From positions 61,274,614-61,338,613 of the forward strand of contig CM039464.1 of NCBI GenBank assembly GCA_022414725.1: a stretch of 64,000 nt of DNA. The letters are read 5' to 3'. The notes below the pieces were generated by a model. The model made no database searches. It worked only from the letters and a program-made list of their open reading frames with translations, and was not told the DNA's origin. The position numbers were made by a program, and so were the translations under genes. The DNA comes from Microglena sp. YARC. Its lineage: Eukaryota; Chlorophyta; Chlorophyceae; Chlamydomonadales; Chlamydomonadaceae. Below are positions 13,478 to 22,577 of this stretch, piece by piece; within the stretch, counting starts at the first letter, position 1; each line of letters begins with the position of its first letter.

Positions 13478-15459
13478 CTAAAACAATGAATCCTGGGTTG
13501 ACTGTAACACCCCAGCCATACGCAGTATCAAGCTAGACCAGTGTTCCAGATCATCACTTACCCATTCGGCAACGGCTACATCATCACATGGGCTTGACCC
13601 GAGTAATCCACCAGGGACGACAGGAGGCGTCGGAATTATCGACACCCGCGAGCCATCCGAGGTGGTCGGAGGTTGGCGACTATTAGTCAATGGACCTGAT
13701 CCAGGTACCACTATGATCGAAGGCTGTCGTAATCCTAAATCTTCACCGACGAAATGTGGCGCAGAGGAGGGCCTGGCGACCCCCTGCGATTCGGCTAAGA
13801 TTTTATCTGAAAGAACTGCAGAATCTCGCCCGCCCAGTGCCTTCACACACAATACAGCACCATCAGCCCCTGACCTGGGACGCAAGGTCATCCCATGATC
13901 AGGGCAGCGGTCGACAATTGGGGTTAGCAAAGGGTCAAGGGAATTAACCGTAGGCACAGGCATATGTCCGTTGATAGCGGCAGGGATGCGAGAGACATAC
14001 GGCGACCCGTCATAGGGAGATAGCCCAGGAATACAGTTATGATCAAACTGCTCATAGAAGAGTACATCACGACTCTCTACTACCTGGCGCAACTTAGGAA
14101 CCCAAACAAAATAACCCTTACTCACCAGGGAATACCCAACCAGTCTACCAGATAACGCCCTTTCGTCCAGCTTGTTGCGCTTCTTCCCATTGACTAACGT
14201 AACGTAGCAAGGGCATCCGAACACGCGCAACATCGACACATCAGGCTGAACCCCAAAGAAAAGCTCATGAGGAGTCTTATCTCCCTGATTGGGCAAGCGA
14301 TTACGAAGGTAACACGCAGCTAGGAAGGCATAGGGCCAGAAAGACTTAGTTAGCTTTGACTCCAGGTGGATGCTCCTAGCTATAGACTGTAAGACCCCAT
14401 TGTACCTCTCCACAGTTGCATTCTGCTGTGCAGTGTATGCCAAAGATAACTCATGCACTGCCCCAACCGATATCAGCCAATCCTCAAACCACTTTACTAT
14501 AAACTCCTTAGCCCTGTCAGACCTCAGGCACTTAAAGGCAAATCCGTGCAGCTGATTCATCCATCTGAGGATGATAGTCTGAACTGCTAAGGGAGCTTCA
14601 TCCCTGGTCCTCAAGCACAACACTTCAGCATAGCCAGAGTGTTGGTCTGTGAGGCACAGAATATAAAACTCCCCACGCAGACCTCTAATATGAACTGGCC
14701 CATGATGTCCAAGTGAAGGCGTTGGAGAGGTGCATTGATCGGAGTAGTGCTTGCTTTAGGAAAAGGGAGACGTTTGCCCTTAGCCTTTTGACATGCATCA
14801 CAAGGGATCTTAGCCAGTTTTTGGACCTGGTTGAGTGAGAGGGGTAAGTTCTTAACCATACCCTTCTTGACAAGTCTGTGCATGGCATCATAGCCGGGGT
14901 GACCCAGCCGCCTATGCCACAGCCATTCAGGAGTGATAGGGATAACAACTCCACCGTCCTCATCAACATCAAGTGCAAAAGCTGGGTAATTGTCAGCACC
15001 AAACGAACAGCCACTGGTGGTGTAACAAGGCCTACATGCAAACTTGTAAACACCATCACTGGAGGCAGGGAAGGACCAGAGAATAGAAGAGCCCTGAGTG
15101 GCAGTGCAACTAATACTATCAAAAGAAATCTTGCAGTGGAGAGAATGAGCCACAGCATTTACTGACAGGAGGTTCACCGGACAGTGAGGTATGTAGAGAA
15201 CATTAGTTAGAATGATTGGTGTTGGTAACCAATCACTACATAACTCAATGGATCCCTTACCTACTGCCCGTTGAACCACACCATCACCAAATCGAACTGA
15301 TGGCAGATTCAGTGGAACATCAAACACAGTGAACAAAGATCTATCACCTGTGATGGACATTCCAGCTCCAGAATCCACATGCCAGACCCCCTCAGACAGG
15401 CTCGGACTACACACATTTGAGAACCTAGAGGTGCAGGAGAATAGGACAGGGCTTACCTG
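13478..15459 (-). pseudogene. copia-type Pol: aspartic protease and integrase, one frameshift
   Basis: The frame continues directly from gag after its TAG stop. An aspartic protease motif (WHVDSGAGMSITGD) is followed by a GAG-pre-integrase HHCC zinc module (WHRRLGHPG ... CDACQKAKGKR) and the integrase core. The core aspartates lie in RLHLDIMGQ and LRSDRAKEF, and the glutamate in NATVERYNG; LPYAFLAA-type and GCPCYV segments typical of copia integrases follow. The reading frame shifts once at about 14683, between the first and second catalytic aspartates, so the integrase core is split: 15459-14611 in one frame, 14623-13478 in another. The shift looks like a single missing base, real or a sequencing error. 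The product would cut and process the polyprotein and insert element cDNA. The polyprotein ends after the integrase tail without RT. Confidence 0.88.
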
Positions 15460-17640
15460 CTACTTCTGCATAGCAAACCCATCAATTTGAGCCTGCAAGG
15501 AAGACAATTGCTTTGGAGTAGGGTGACCTGGAAGGGCCAGGTTAGCAGGCAACGGTGAAGGAAGCGTTGGTTCTGCACGACCAGGGACCCTTCGCAGGGC
15601 AGGGAACTTCGTCCAGCAACGGTCCTCCGAGTGACCATCCTTGTGGGGGCATGGTCCCCAGGTGCATTCCAGGCGCCTCTTGTTCGACCCAGAACCACCA
15701 CCAGTCTTCTGCCGCCGCTGAAATGCAGCATTAGCAGGAAACTGAGGAGCGGTCCGGGACCAACCAGGATGCCTGGAATCCGACTGAGGGAGCGCTATGT
15801 TAAGAATATCTAGCTGCCTATATTCCTCTAGACAGGACCAGTACTCAACAGGTTGCTGGTTGTATATCAGGATACCATACTTAATCCGCAGCGTTTCGAA
15901 CCGGGGCAGACTCGCACCTTGAACTATAATGCCCATGGCGTGACGCTGAGTCTGCGGAAACCCAGCACTGCGCAGGTCAGTGCACATACCGCGAACCCGA
16001 CGAAAGAAAGCGTCAACCTGCTCATGAGTGCCCATGGCCGAAGCATGATACTCCTTCAGCAAGAGAGGGACACGCGAGGCAAGGGCATCGGACTGCTGCC
16101 TCCGGATATGCAAAAAGATATCCCGAGGTGAAGCAAAGTCCCTATACACCTTGACTAGGGCATCCGTCATGTTGGCAAGCATCATGGATAAGATCATGAA
16201 CTCTTGGCGGGGTAGGGTAAGCGCACTGAAACCCAACAGTGCAGGATCGACACTAGACTCACCATGAGAGGCCGAATTTCCAGCAGCAGGAGGAGCACAC
16301 CGAGGAGCTAAAGACTCACGAATCGCCAGAAAATACTCAGCAGCAAGACCAGCGTCATAAGCGCGCTGGTCATCTAAGTTCCTGATGAGATCTAGGGAAC
16401 GCGCAACACGCACAATGAGCTCGAAATCAGGACGAACAGGACAGAAAGGGAGTGGCACCTTAACAAACTGGTAACCTCGCAGGTCACTGTTCCTACGCCC
16501 AACCCCTCCAGAGGTCACACCATTAGCAGGAGGGTAGTTAATCCCTGGCATAACAGGTCCCAGAAAAGCCCGACACTCTAGACCTAGCTCAGAATAAGCC
16601 ATTACACGCCTAGGCCTAGGGCGACCCTTGCTATCAACCATAGCCTGAGTGGCAGTCATATCCAGCCTACCGTACAGAGTGCGGTCCAAGGATTCCCCAG
16701 CATGTTGAGCTTGGCGGATAAGACGGCATTCCTGCAGGGATAGACGCAGAGGATGTCCGCCATCGAGCAGATGCTCCCAGGAGTCGCATGACAGCGAAGG
16801 AGGCACATATGGCGGAGGGCCAGGAGCAGGGGGCTGCTCCACAGGCGGAGGGGGGGGTGGAGGGGGCTCCTGCGAAGGGCTAGCAAAGGATGCGCGGCCA
16901 GCAGCAGCAGCAGAAGCCTCTCGAGCACGAGTATTGTAGCCAGACAGACCTCGGTCCGGAGGCAAGGTGAAAGACGCAGACTTCTGCATCAAAGACGGCC
17001 TGGCCACCTCCGGGTGGACAGGTGGAAGGGGCGCAAGCAGAGGCGCAGAGACTGGATCAGGCTTAAACTCCGGGGAAGGCGCAAGAGCAGGTGCCGACAG
17101 AGGCTCATACACAGGAGAGACGGTAGAATTGAACACTCGAGTAGCAGTGGAAGGAGTGACTCCACCGAAGTCACCACTCATAGCACTCTGCAGATCTTCA
17201 TCACCATCATCAGAGTCATCAGCATAGCCATCTGCACGGCGATGACGAGCAAGTTCTTGATAGTCGTAGTCAAAACGGGCATCAGGAGGTGGAGGCGCCC
17301 CTGCGTACTGGATAATCTGAGTGGAAACACAGCAGAGTCGCATCAGAACGTCCTCAATCTCAGGAGAGAGACGTCGGACAGTAGCAGAAGGAGCCGTAAA
17401 GGTGGAGGATTGATTGGGGGGGGTCACTTCCACGATGGCGGAAGGACTCTCATGACCGCTAGCAGAGGCAGCTGGTGCACAGACGTCTAGCCAATCATCA
17501 AGAGGACCCGGGTCCTCCTTAGGAAGGACACGGTCGCAGCCATTGCTTATAATGACACTGCGCATCCCGCGCGTCCAAGATTCTCCATTCTTGTCGTGGA
17601 GTTTCTCAAAATTAGCGGGAGGCCCTCGCGGAAGTTGCAT
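15460..17640 (-). CDS. copia-type Gag polyprotein (726 aa)
   Basis: Structural capsid precursor of the retrotransposon. The ATG at 17640 lies 37 bp after the internal LTR, where a gag start is expected. The N-terminal ~300 residues are low in complexity and rich in P, A and S, with a poly-proline run (QEPPPPPPPPVEQ). The middle is a helical capsid-like region (for example EYHASAMGTHEQVDAFFRRV). Near the C-terminus a Cys/His cluster, C-X4-C-X5-H-X4-C (CTWGPCPHKDGHSEDRC), is a variant zinc knuckle for RNA binding. At 726 aa it is long for a copia Gag. It ends at a TAG (15460-15462) followed in the same frame by CAG GTA and then the protease, so it may make a Gag-Pol fusion by stop readthrough. 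Its first ~70 codons are partly duplicated at 18598-18930. Confidence 0.85.
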   Translation of the reverse strand: MQLPRGPPANFEKLHDKNGESWTRGMRSVIISNGCDRVLPKEDPGPLDDWLDVCAPAASASGHESPSAIVEVTPPNQSSTFTAPSATVRRLSPEIEDVLMRLCCVSTQIIQYAGAPPPPDARFDYDYQELARHRRADGYADDSDDGDEDLQSAMSGDFGGVTPSTATRVFNSTVSPVYEPLSAPALAPSPEFKPDPVSAPLLAPLPPVHPEVARPSLMQKSASFTLPPDRGLSGYNTRAREASAAAAGRASFASPSQEPPPPPPPPVEQPPAPGPPPYVPPSLSCDSWEHLLDGGHPLRLSLQECRLIRQAQHAGESLDRTLYGRLDMTATQAMVDSKGRPRPRRVMAYSELGLECRAFLGPVMPGINYPPANGVTSGGVGRRNSDLRGYQFVKVPLPFCPVRPDFELIVRVARSLDLIRNLDDQRAYDAGLAAEYFLAIRESLAPRCAPPAAGNSASHGESSVDPALLGFSALTLPRQEFMILSMMLANMTDALVKVYRDFASPRDIFLHIRRQQSDALASRVPLLLKEYHASAMGTHEQVDAFFRRVRGMCTDLRSAGFPQTQRHAMGIIVQGASLPRFETLRIKYGILIYNQQPVEYWSCLEEYRQLDILNIALPQSDSRHPGWSRTAPQFPANAAFQRRQKTGGGSGSNKRRLECTWGPCPHKDGHSEDRCWTKFPALRRVPGRAEPTLPSPLPANLALPGHPTPKQLSSLQAQIDGFAMQK

Positions 17641-17677
17641 CGCAAAGCAGTGGTAGTAAATGAGGGACCGTATAACC

Positions 17678-17979
17678 TATCAGCTTGGATAACACTCCGG
17701 AGAGTGGACTTAGTGTGTGCAGCACGCCAATCTATAAATGCGGAGACGAGAATAATTATTACAAAAGATAGTGGAACCATAAAGGGACACCAGCGGAGGA
17801 AAGGGGGGCGGTAGCCTGGAACCTGATCAGGGTACAGGTTAGACAGCGCGTGTCAGAAGAACCGATGACGCAGTCAACAGTAAGCTGACATAGTACTGTC
17901 AGGACCGATAGTTCTAAGGAAGTACATAAGTAGTCACCAAGTCATAAAACGCGTGAGAGCACCGCAATTCATGCTGACA
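17678..17979 (-). repeat. Internal third LTR
   Basis: About 302 bp, starting TATCAG and ending CTGACA. It is clearly the same LTR family but more diverged than the two outer LTRs, including a changed stretch around 17755-17785 (ATTATTACAAAAGATAGTGG). It sits directly upstream of the full gag, so it would be the 5' LTR of the inner copy. It is therefore older than, or from a different family member than, the outer pair. Confidence 0.9.
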
Positions 17980-18597
17980 GAAGCGTTAGGTCGAAGTCGA
18001 GATTTGAGGTATGGGAAAAAGGAGACGAGAATGACAGTGCAGCAAGTCACACCTGGTGCAGAAAATCGCACCAATGGCAGAAAATCGCAAATCGCAAGGG
18101 CAGAATTCGAACATTTATCGCTAGGATGCGAAGAGCAGAGCCGAGGCATGTAAAGGTCCTAATATCCCGCCGTCGATGATCAGTCAATCCCAAGTCCCCC
18201 CCTCTATCGCTCGACTCACCCGGTTGGGAGGTAGAGGGAGCAGCACCCGTAGTGGTGCTGACCATACCCCCCTGCTTCCTACCACCTCCAGAATCTCCAG
18301 GTCCAGACGCGTAGGTCGTCCTCCTCTGGCGAACCCTACGGCAGTGCCGGCGATCCGCCAGCTTGATCGAAAAAATTCTCCAGAAGGTAGCACAGAGCCA
18401 CTAGAGCGCAAGCTCATGCCAGTAGCCGACCGTCGGCTGGGCAGAGCAAAGGGGGCAAAGACGACGTAGACATCAGCTGGGAGCTTGGTCGGCTTGGCAA
18501 CCTCCGGTATGCAGGCAGAGCCTCAAACACCGGAGAACAGTTAGATACGTCAAGGACGCGAGCAGACGGAGACGGGGTATCTCCACCGATGTCCAGG
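17980..18597 (-). other. Decayed internal DNA of the outer retrotransposon copy
   Basis: Lies between the truncated gag start and the internal LTR. Minus-strand reading frames are short and overlapping, with no recognisable protease, integrase or RT motif. It does not visibly match the 11995-13477 tail. Probably the remaining non-coding or heavily deleted body of the upstream element. Confidence 0.5.
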
Positions 18598-18930
18598 CTA
18601 GTCGCCGACTTGAGTCTGCACGTCACAGTCATCTACGACAGACGGGAGGAGGCGACAGACGGCAGGGGAGGAAAAAAGGAAGAGAAGATGGAAGGAAGAG
18701 GAATGACCGGGGGGGGTTACTTCCACGATGGCGGAAGGACTCTCATGACCGCTAGCAGAGGCAGCTGGTGCACAAACGTCTAGCCAATCATCAAGAGGAG
18801 CCGTTCCTCCGTTGGAAGGATTGGTCGCAGCCATCGCTGAGAATGATACTACGCATCCCGCGCGTCCAGGAAAGACCATCCATGTCATGGAGTTTCTCAA
18901 AATGGCGGGAGGTCCTCGCGGAAGTTGCAT
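18598..18930 (-). pseudogene. Truncated gag N-terminus (duplicate)
   Basis: 110 codons. It begins MQLPRGPPA, as the full gag does, and shares the block PLDDWLDVCAPAASASGHES and the following SAIVEVTPP before diverging. The ATG at 18930 is 37 bp from the end of the right LTR, the same spacing as in the full gag. The frame stops after a few dozen unrelated residues, so no working Gag can be made. It shows that the outer element is a second, mostly deleted copy of the same family. Confidence 0.85.
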
Positions 18931-18967
18931 CGCAAAGCAGTGGTAGTAAATAAAGGGCCGTATAACC

Positions 18968-19265
18968 TATCAGTTTGGATAACACTCCGGAGAGTGGACT
19001 TTGTGTGTGCAGCACGCCAATCTATAAATGTGGAGACGAGAATAAGTTACAAGCACAGGAGACCCATTAAGGGGCACCAGTGGAGGAAAGGGGGCGGTAG
19101 CCTGGAACCTGATCAGGGTACAGGCTAGACAGCGCGTGTCAGAAGAACCGATGACGCAGTCAACAGGAAGCTGACATAGTACTGTCAGGACCGATAGTTC
19201 TAAGGGAGTACACAAGGAGTCACCAAGACATAAAACAAGCGAGAGCACCGCTATTCATGCTGATA
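18968..19265 (-). repeat. Right LTR (5' LTR of the element)
   Basis: 298 bp, TATCAG to CTGATA, about 98.7% identical to the left LTR by eye. It is followed directly by CACGT and the continuing satellite unit, which fixes the right boundary of the insertion. Confidence 0.93.
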
Positions 19266-19270
19266 CACGT
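19266..19270. repeat. Target-site duplication, right copy
   Basis: CACGT. The satellite unit resumes with TTTAAAATAGGG exactly where the left side broke off, which confirms insertion into a pre-existing array. Confidence 0.9.
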
Positions 19271-20100
19271 TTAAAATAGGGATTGATGTGAGCATCCGGC
19301 ATTCTTCAGTATTTATTTTTTGTTGAAATAATTGTTGTTCCAGAGATGGAGAGTCTTTTCAGAGGTGTTCATGTGAACACGTTTAAAATAGGGATTGATG
19401 TGAGCCTCCGGCATTCTTCAGTATTTATTTTTTGTTGAAATAATTGTTGTTCCAGAGATGGAGAGTCTTTTCAGAGGTGTTCATGTGAACACGTTTAAAA
19501 TAGGGATTGATGTGAGCCTCCGGCATTCTTCAGTATTTATTTTTTGTTGAATCAATTGTTGTTCCAGAGATGGAGAGTCTTTTCAGAGGTGTTCATGTGA
19601 ACACGTTTAAAATAGGGATTGATGTGAGCCTCCGGCATTCTAAAATATTTATTTTTTGTTGAAATAATTGTTGTTCCAGAGATGGAGAGTCTTTTCAGAG
19701 GTGTTCATGTGAACACGTTTAAAATAGGGATTGATGTGAGCCTCCGGCATTCTTCAGTATTTATTTTTTGTTGAAATAATTGTTGTTCCAGAGATGGAGA
19801 GTCTTTTCAGAGGTGTTCATGTGAACACGTTTAAAATAGGGATTGATGTGAGCCTCCGGCATTCTTCAGTATTTATTTTTTGTTGAAATAATTGTTGTTC
19901 CAGAGATGGAGAGTCTTTTCAGAGGTGTTCATGTGAACACGTTTAAAATAGGGATTGATGTGTGCATCCGGCATTCTTCAGTATTTATTTTTTGTTGAAA
20001 TAATTGTTGTTCCAGAGATGGAGAGTCTTTTCAGAGGTGTTCATGTGAACACGTTTAAAATAGGGATTGATGTGAGCCTCCGGCATTCTACAGTATTTAT
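19271..20100 (+). repeat. 112-bp satellite array, continuation
   Basis: About 7.4 near-identical units in the same orientation as 1-11696. The last unit breaks inside CAGTATTTAT at 20100, where the inverted-repeat arm starts. Confidence 0.97.
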
Positions 20101-21645
20101 CGGTCAATCAAATGATTCCATGGCGACCCGATGTGTTTGGCCGAGCATTGCCCAGCCCTAGCGATCGATGCCTGCACCGCGAGCGAGCTAGGGGGGAGGT
20201 TTCCGTGACCCCCTTGTGGTAGAACACATGTATGACAACTACAATGTAACAAACATAAGGGGGTTCTCTCCTCATGGAGAAATGCACCATGGAGAAATGC
20301 ACCATGGAGAAATGCACCATGGAGAAAAAAACACACCCCTCCTGTTTGTTCGCGTGCGAGTTGTGTGACAAGCAGTTCAGTAACCGGTATTCGAAGTCTT
20401 CACACAAGCGGAGGTCTCACCCCAAGGGAGCTGTTGATGTTGACTTCATGGAGAAGCGCATGGAGTACCTCGAGAATCGGATCGATGAAATGCAAGCGGA
20501 ACTGGAGGCGTTGCGGAAAAAACACACTTTCACAATCAACAACAGCTTCGGGTCGGCCACCAACAACTATGTCGTTACATGCAAAAATTTCACGAACACC
20601 ACCACCACCAACAACAACAATACTGCTCTAGATGCGGCGGCGCTATCTCCAGCTGCGACGACACCGGTGGAGGACATGCACCCCTTCGGGGAGGAGGTCA
20701 CGCCCGAGTCAGAGTTCCTCTCGGTCGCTCAATTCAATGAGTGCGGGTACAACCTGGTCAAGCTGCTGCAGCTATCGCACTTCAACCCCGCGCACCCGCA
20801 GTACATGAACATCATCATGGACCCCGACTGCTACCAGCAGACGTAAGTGTACGGACGGGACTGTCGCTGGGCGAAGGCGGACCTGCAAGACTCGCTGCTG
20901 CCGGTGCTCAGGAGCATCGTGCAGCGAATGAGCAGGGTGAACCCGGCAGAAGCAAGCAAGTACGAGGACGACGCCGCCTTCCTCCAGGGAGGCGCCGGCT
21001 CCGTCACCTTCAGGGCCATGCAGGGCATGGCCCTGCACAGCCGGACCTGCGTCAGGGTCCTCTCGGAGAGGGGCGTGCCGCTGCCAGATGAACTACGGAC
21101 GCACTTGCACTTGACAGAACACAATAGCTAAAAAACTGTGCGGGCCCCCCGTTCGTCCATTCATTCTCACACGGGCCACGGCGGCTTTTGAAGACCCCCG
21201 TCCGTACATTCATTCTCACACACACGCCACGGCAGCTTTCGCAGCCTCGTCCATTCAGTCTCACGACCGCATCATACGCGTGCTTTATCTGTGTGTACGT
21301 GCGTGCAGCAATGGATAACAGATCTCAATCCAATACAGGCCACATCTTCTCACGCATGTCATTGATGACATCCGTAATGCAGAAAGAGTAAACAGCACCC
21401 GTGTTGCAGCGTCGCTTGGAGACGCCCCTCAATCCAAGCTTGGACATCTTGAGACCAAACTTGATCAAGGTGGTTTCATGTTTAGGAGAACCAGGGATAG
21501 CCAGTCATTGAACATGGAGAACAAGGTGGCCGCCGTGAAGCTCACAGAATCATCGATACGGGGATGCGAGACGCTCTGCTCTTGCATCAGGTGCAAGAGG
21601 AATTGGGACTCAATCAGCAGGATGTCTTCGGGGGTAGCTTTTTGC
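20101..21645 (+). repeat. 1.55-kb inverted-repeat arm, left
   Basis: Matches the reverse complement of 60276-61850. The outer edge is CGGTCAATCAAATGATTCC here and CGGTCAAGTCAAATGATTCC when the right edge is reversed. The inner edge is GGGGTAGCTTTTTGC here and GCAAAAAGCTACCCC on the right. Both arms contain the zinc-finger gene, a CACACGCCACGGC-rich stretch and the 3' end of a second gene. The arms differ by scattered substitutions and many one-base indels. Confidence 0.93.
20274..21131 (+). pseudogene. C2H2 zinc finger / coiled-coil giant-virus-type protein, TAA-interrupted
   Basis: The ATG at 20274 is followed by four near-identical MEKCT repeats. A single C2H2 finger follows (CELCDKQFSNRYSKSSHKRRSH), then a coiled coil (EYLENRIDEMQAELEALRKK), an N/T-rich linker, and a C-terminal domain with the signature LSHFNPAHPQYMNI. 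Finger, coil, N/T linker and FNP-HP-NI block in that order is an architecture I know from proteins very common in Mimiviridae-like and other algal giant viruses. Their role is unproven; DNA binding is likely. The frame is cut by TAA at 20844-20846, where the right-arm copy has TAC (Tyr). After it the same frame stays open to the normal stop at 21129-21131. This is a one-base nonsense change, so only a truncated product would be made. Confidence 0.8.
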
Positions 21646-21653
21646 GGCGGCAC
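21465..21653 (-). pseudogene. 3' fragment of the T5orf172-linked gene in the left arm
   Basis: The minus frame reads PEDILLIESQFLLHLMQEQSV and continues with DDSVSFTAATLFSMFNDWL to a TGA at 21465. The same sequence forms the 3' end of the plus-strand gene at 59319-60465. Here everything upstream is replaced by the tandem repeats at 21646-22235, so only about 60 codons survive. This left copy lacks the one-base insertions that break the right one in this segment. Confidence 0.6.
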
Positions 21654-22235
21654 CTGTCGAGTCGAGTCACACTCGCATCATGTCGATACCACTTGCATCA
21701 CGGCGGCACCTGTGTCGAGTTGAGTCGAGACCACTCGCATCACGGCGGCACCTGTGTCGAGTCGAGTCGAGACCACTCGCATCACGGCGGCACCTGTGTC
21801 GAGTCACAGAGCGACCGACCTCTCGCATCAGGCGGCCCTGTGTCGAGTCACATCACAGAGCGACCTCTCGCATCACGGCGGCACCTGTGTCGACTGACTC
21901 ACAGAGCGACTTTCGCATCACGGCGGAACCTGTGTCGAGTCACATCACAGAGCGACCTCTCGCATCACGGCGGCACCTGTGTCGACTGACTCACAGAGCG
22001 ACTTTCGCATCACGGCGGAACCTGTGTCGAGTCACACGGCGACCACTATCATCACGGCGGCACCTGTGTCGACTGACTCACAGAGCGACTTTCGCATCAC
22101 GGCGGAACCTGTGTCGAGTCACACGGCAACCACTATCATCACGGCGGCACCTGTGTCGACTGACTCACAGAGCGACTTTCGCATCACGGCGGAACCTGTG
22201 TCGAGTCACACGGCGACCACTATCATCAATGCGGA
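21646..22235 (+). repeat. CGGCGGCACCTGTGTCGAGTCAC tandem repeats
   Basis: Repeats of about 45-65 bp built from ATCACGGCGGCACCTGTGTC, GAGTCACATCACAGAGCGAC and CTCTCGC. From about 21890 to 22230 a higher-order unit of roughly 110 bp appears four times with near identity. Long ORFs here are products of the repeat. The same core recurs at 27037-27170 and 29608-29750. Confidence 0.9.
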
Positions 22236-22319
22236 ACGATGTCGACTTAAGGGGGACGATCGCTCGCATCGCAAAGAAGTCGATACTCTCTAAGATATTA
22301 TCACTCACAGATGACGGAA

Positions 22320-22510
22320 AACACGGTAAAGTAATCGCAACCGGTGATCACATGTCAAGCATGGGTCTGCTTAACAAACTATTTCGGGATCATGAAAGAG
22401 GAATCGCGGGCCCCACGGAGTGGGGCAGGGGAATTTAGTTGCAGAAACCTGTCAAGTCATCATACACGTACACACGCAAACGGCGGATTCTCGTCACTCA
22501 TCGCTCGTCC
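22320..22510 (+). repeat. Dispersed repeat A, copy 1
   Basis: Contains a perfect hairpin at 22410-22426 (GCCCCAC, loop GGA, GTGGGGC), preceded by GGTGATCACATGTCAAGC and followed by AATTTAGTTGCAGAAACC. Its best match is the minus-strand copy at 58860-59100, which shares the flanks on both sides. Other copies lie near 24604, 26320, 31278 and 54590 (minus). Confidence 0.8.
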
Positions 22511-22577
22511 TCGAATTAAGTGTAAACAACCATTCTTCAGTGTAAACAACCATCAGCACAGCACACTTCACAAACGA

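Larger units (their letters stand above)
11697..19265 (-). mobile_element. Composite Ty1/copia-type LTR retrotransposon, no visible RT
   Basis: This 7.57-kb insertion interrupts the satellite and is flanked by 5-bp CACGT duplications. Read on the minus strand the order is: 5' LTR (19265-18968), a short gag N-terminal fragment and decayed DNA, an internal LTR (17979-17678), full gag (17640-15460), protease and integrase (15459-13478), 1.5 kb without recognisable genes, and the 3' LTR (11994-11697). Protease before integrase is the Ty1/copia order. The two outer LTRs are both 298 bp and differ at only four positions that I could find, so the insertion is recent. The third LTR and duplicated gag start show that the unit arose by recombination or template switching between family members and then moved or was fixed as one piece. 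No reverse transcriptase or RNase H could be read in any minus-strand frame, so it probably depends on a helper element. Confidence 0.9.

Noticed and set aside
13662..13947. Plus-strand ORFs inside the retrotransposon
   Set aside because: Antisense to integrase coding sequence and without motifs.
21564..22438. Long overlapping ORFs (up to 252 codons) in 21.6-22.4 kb
   Set aside because: They are generated by the tandem CGGCGGCACCTGTGTC repeat in multiple frames and have no domain.
22344..22577. N-terminal extension of the LRR protein
   Set aside because: This part lies in dispersed repeat A; the ATG at 22578 starts the F-box-like domain.
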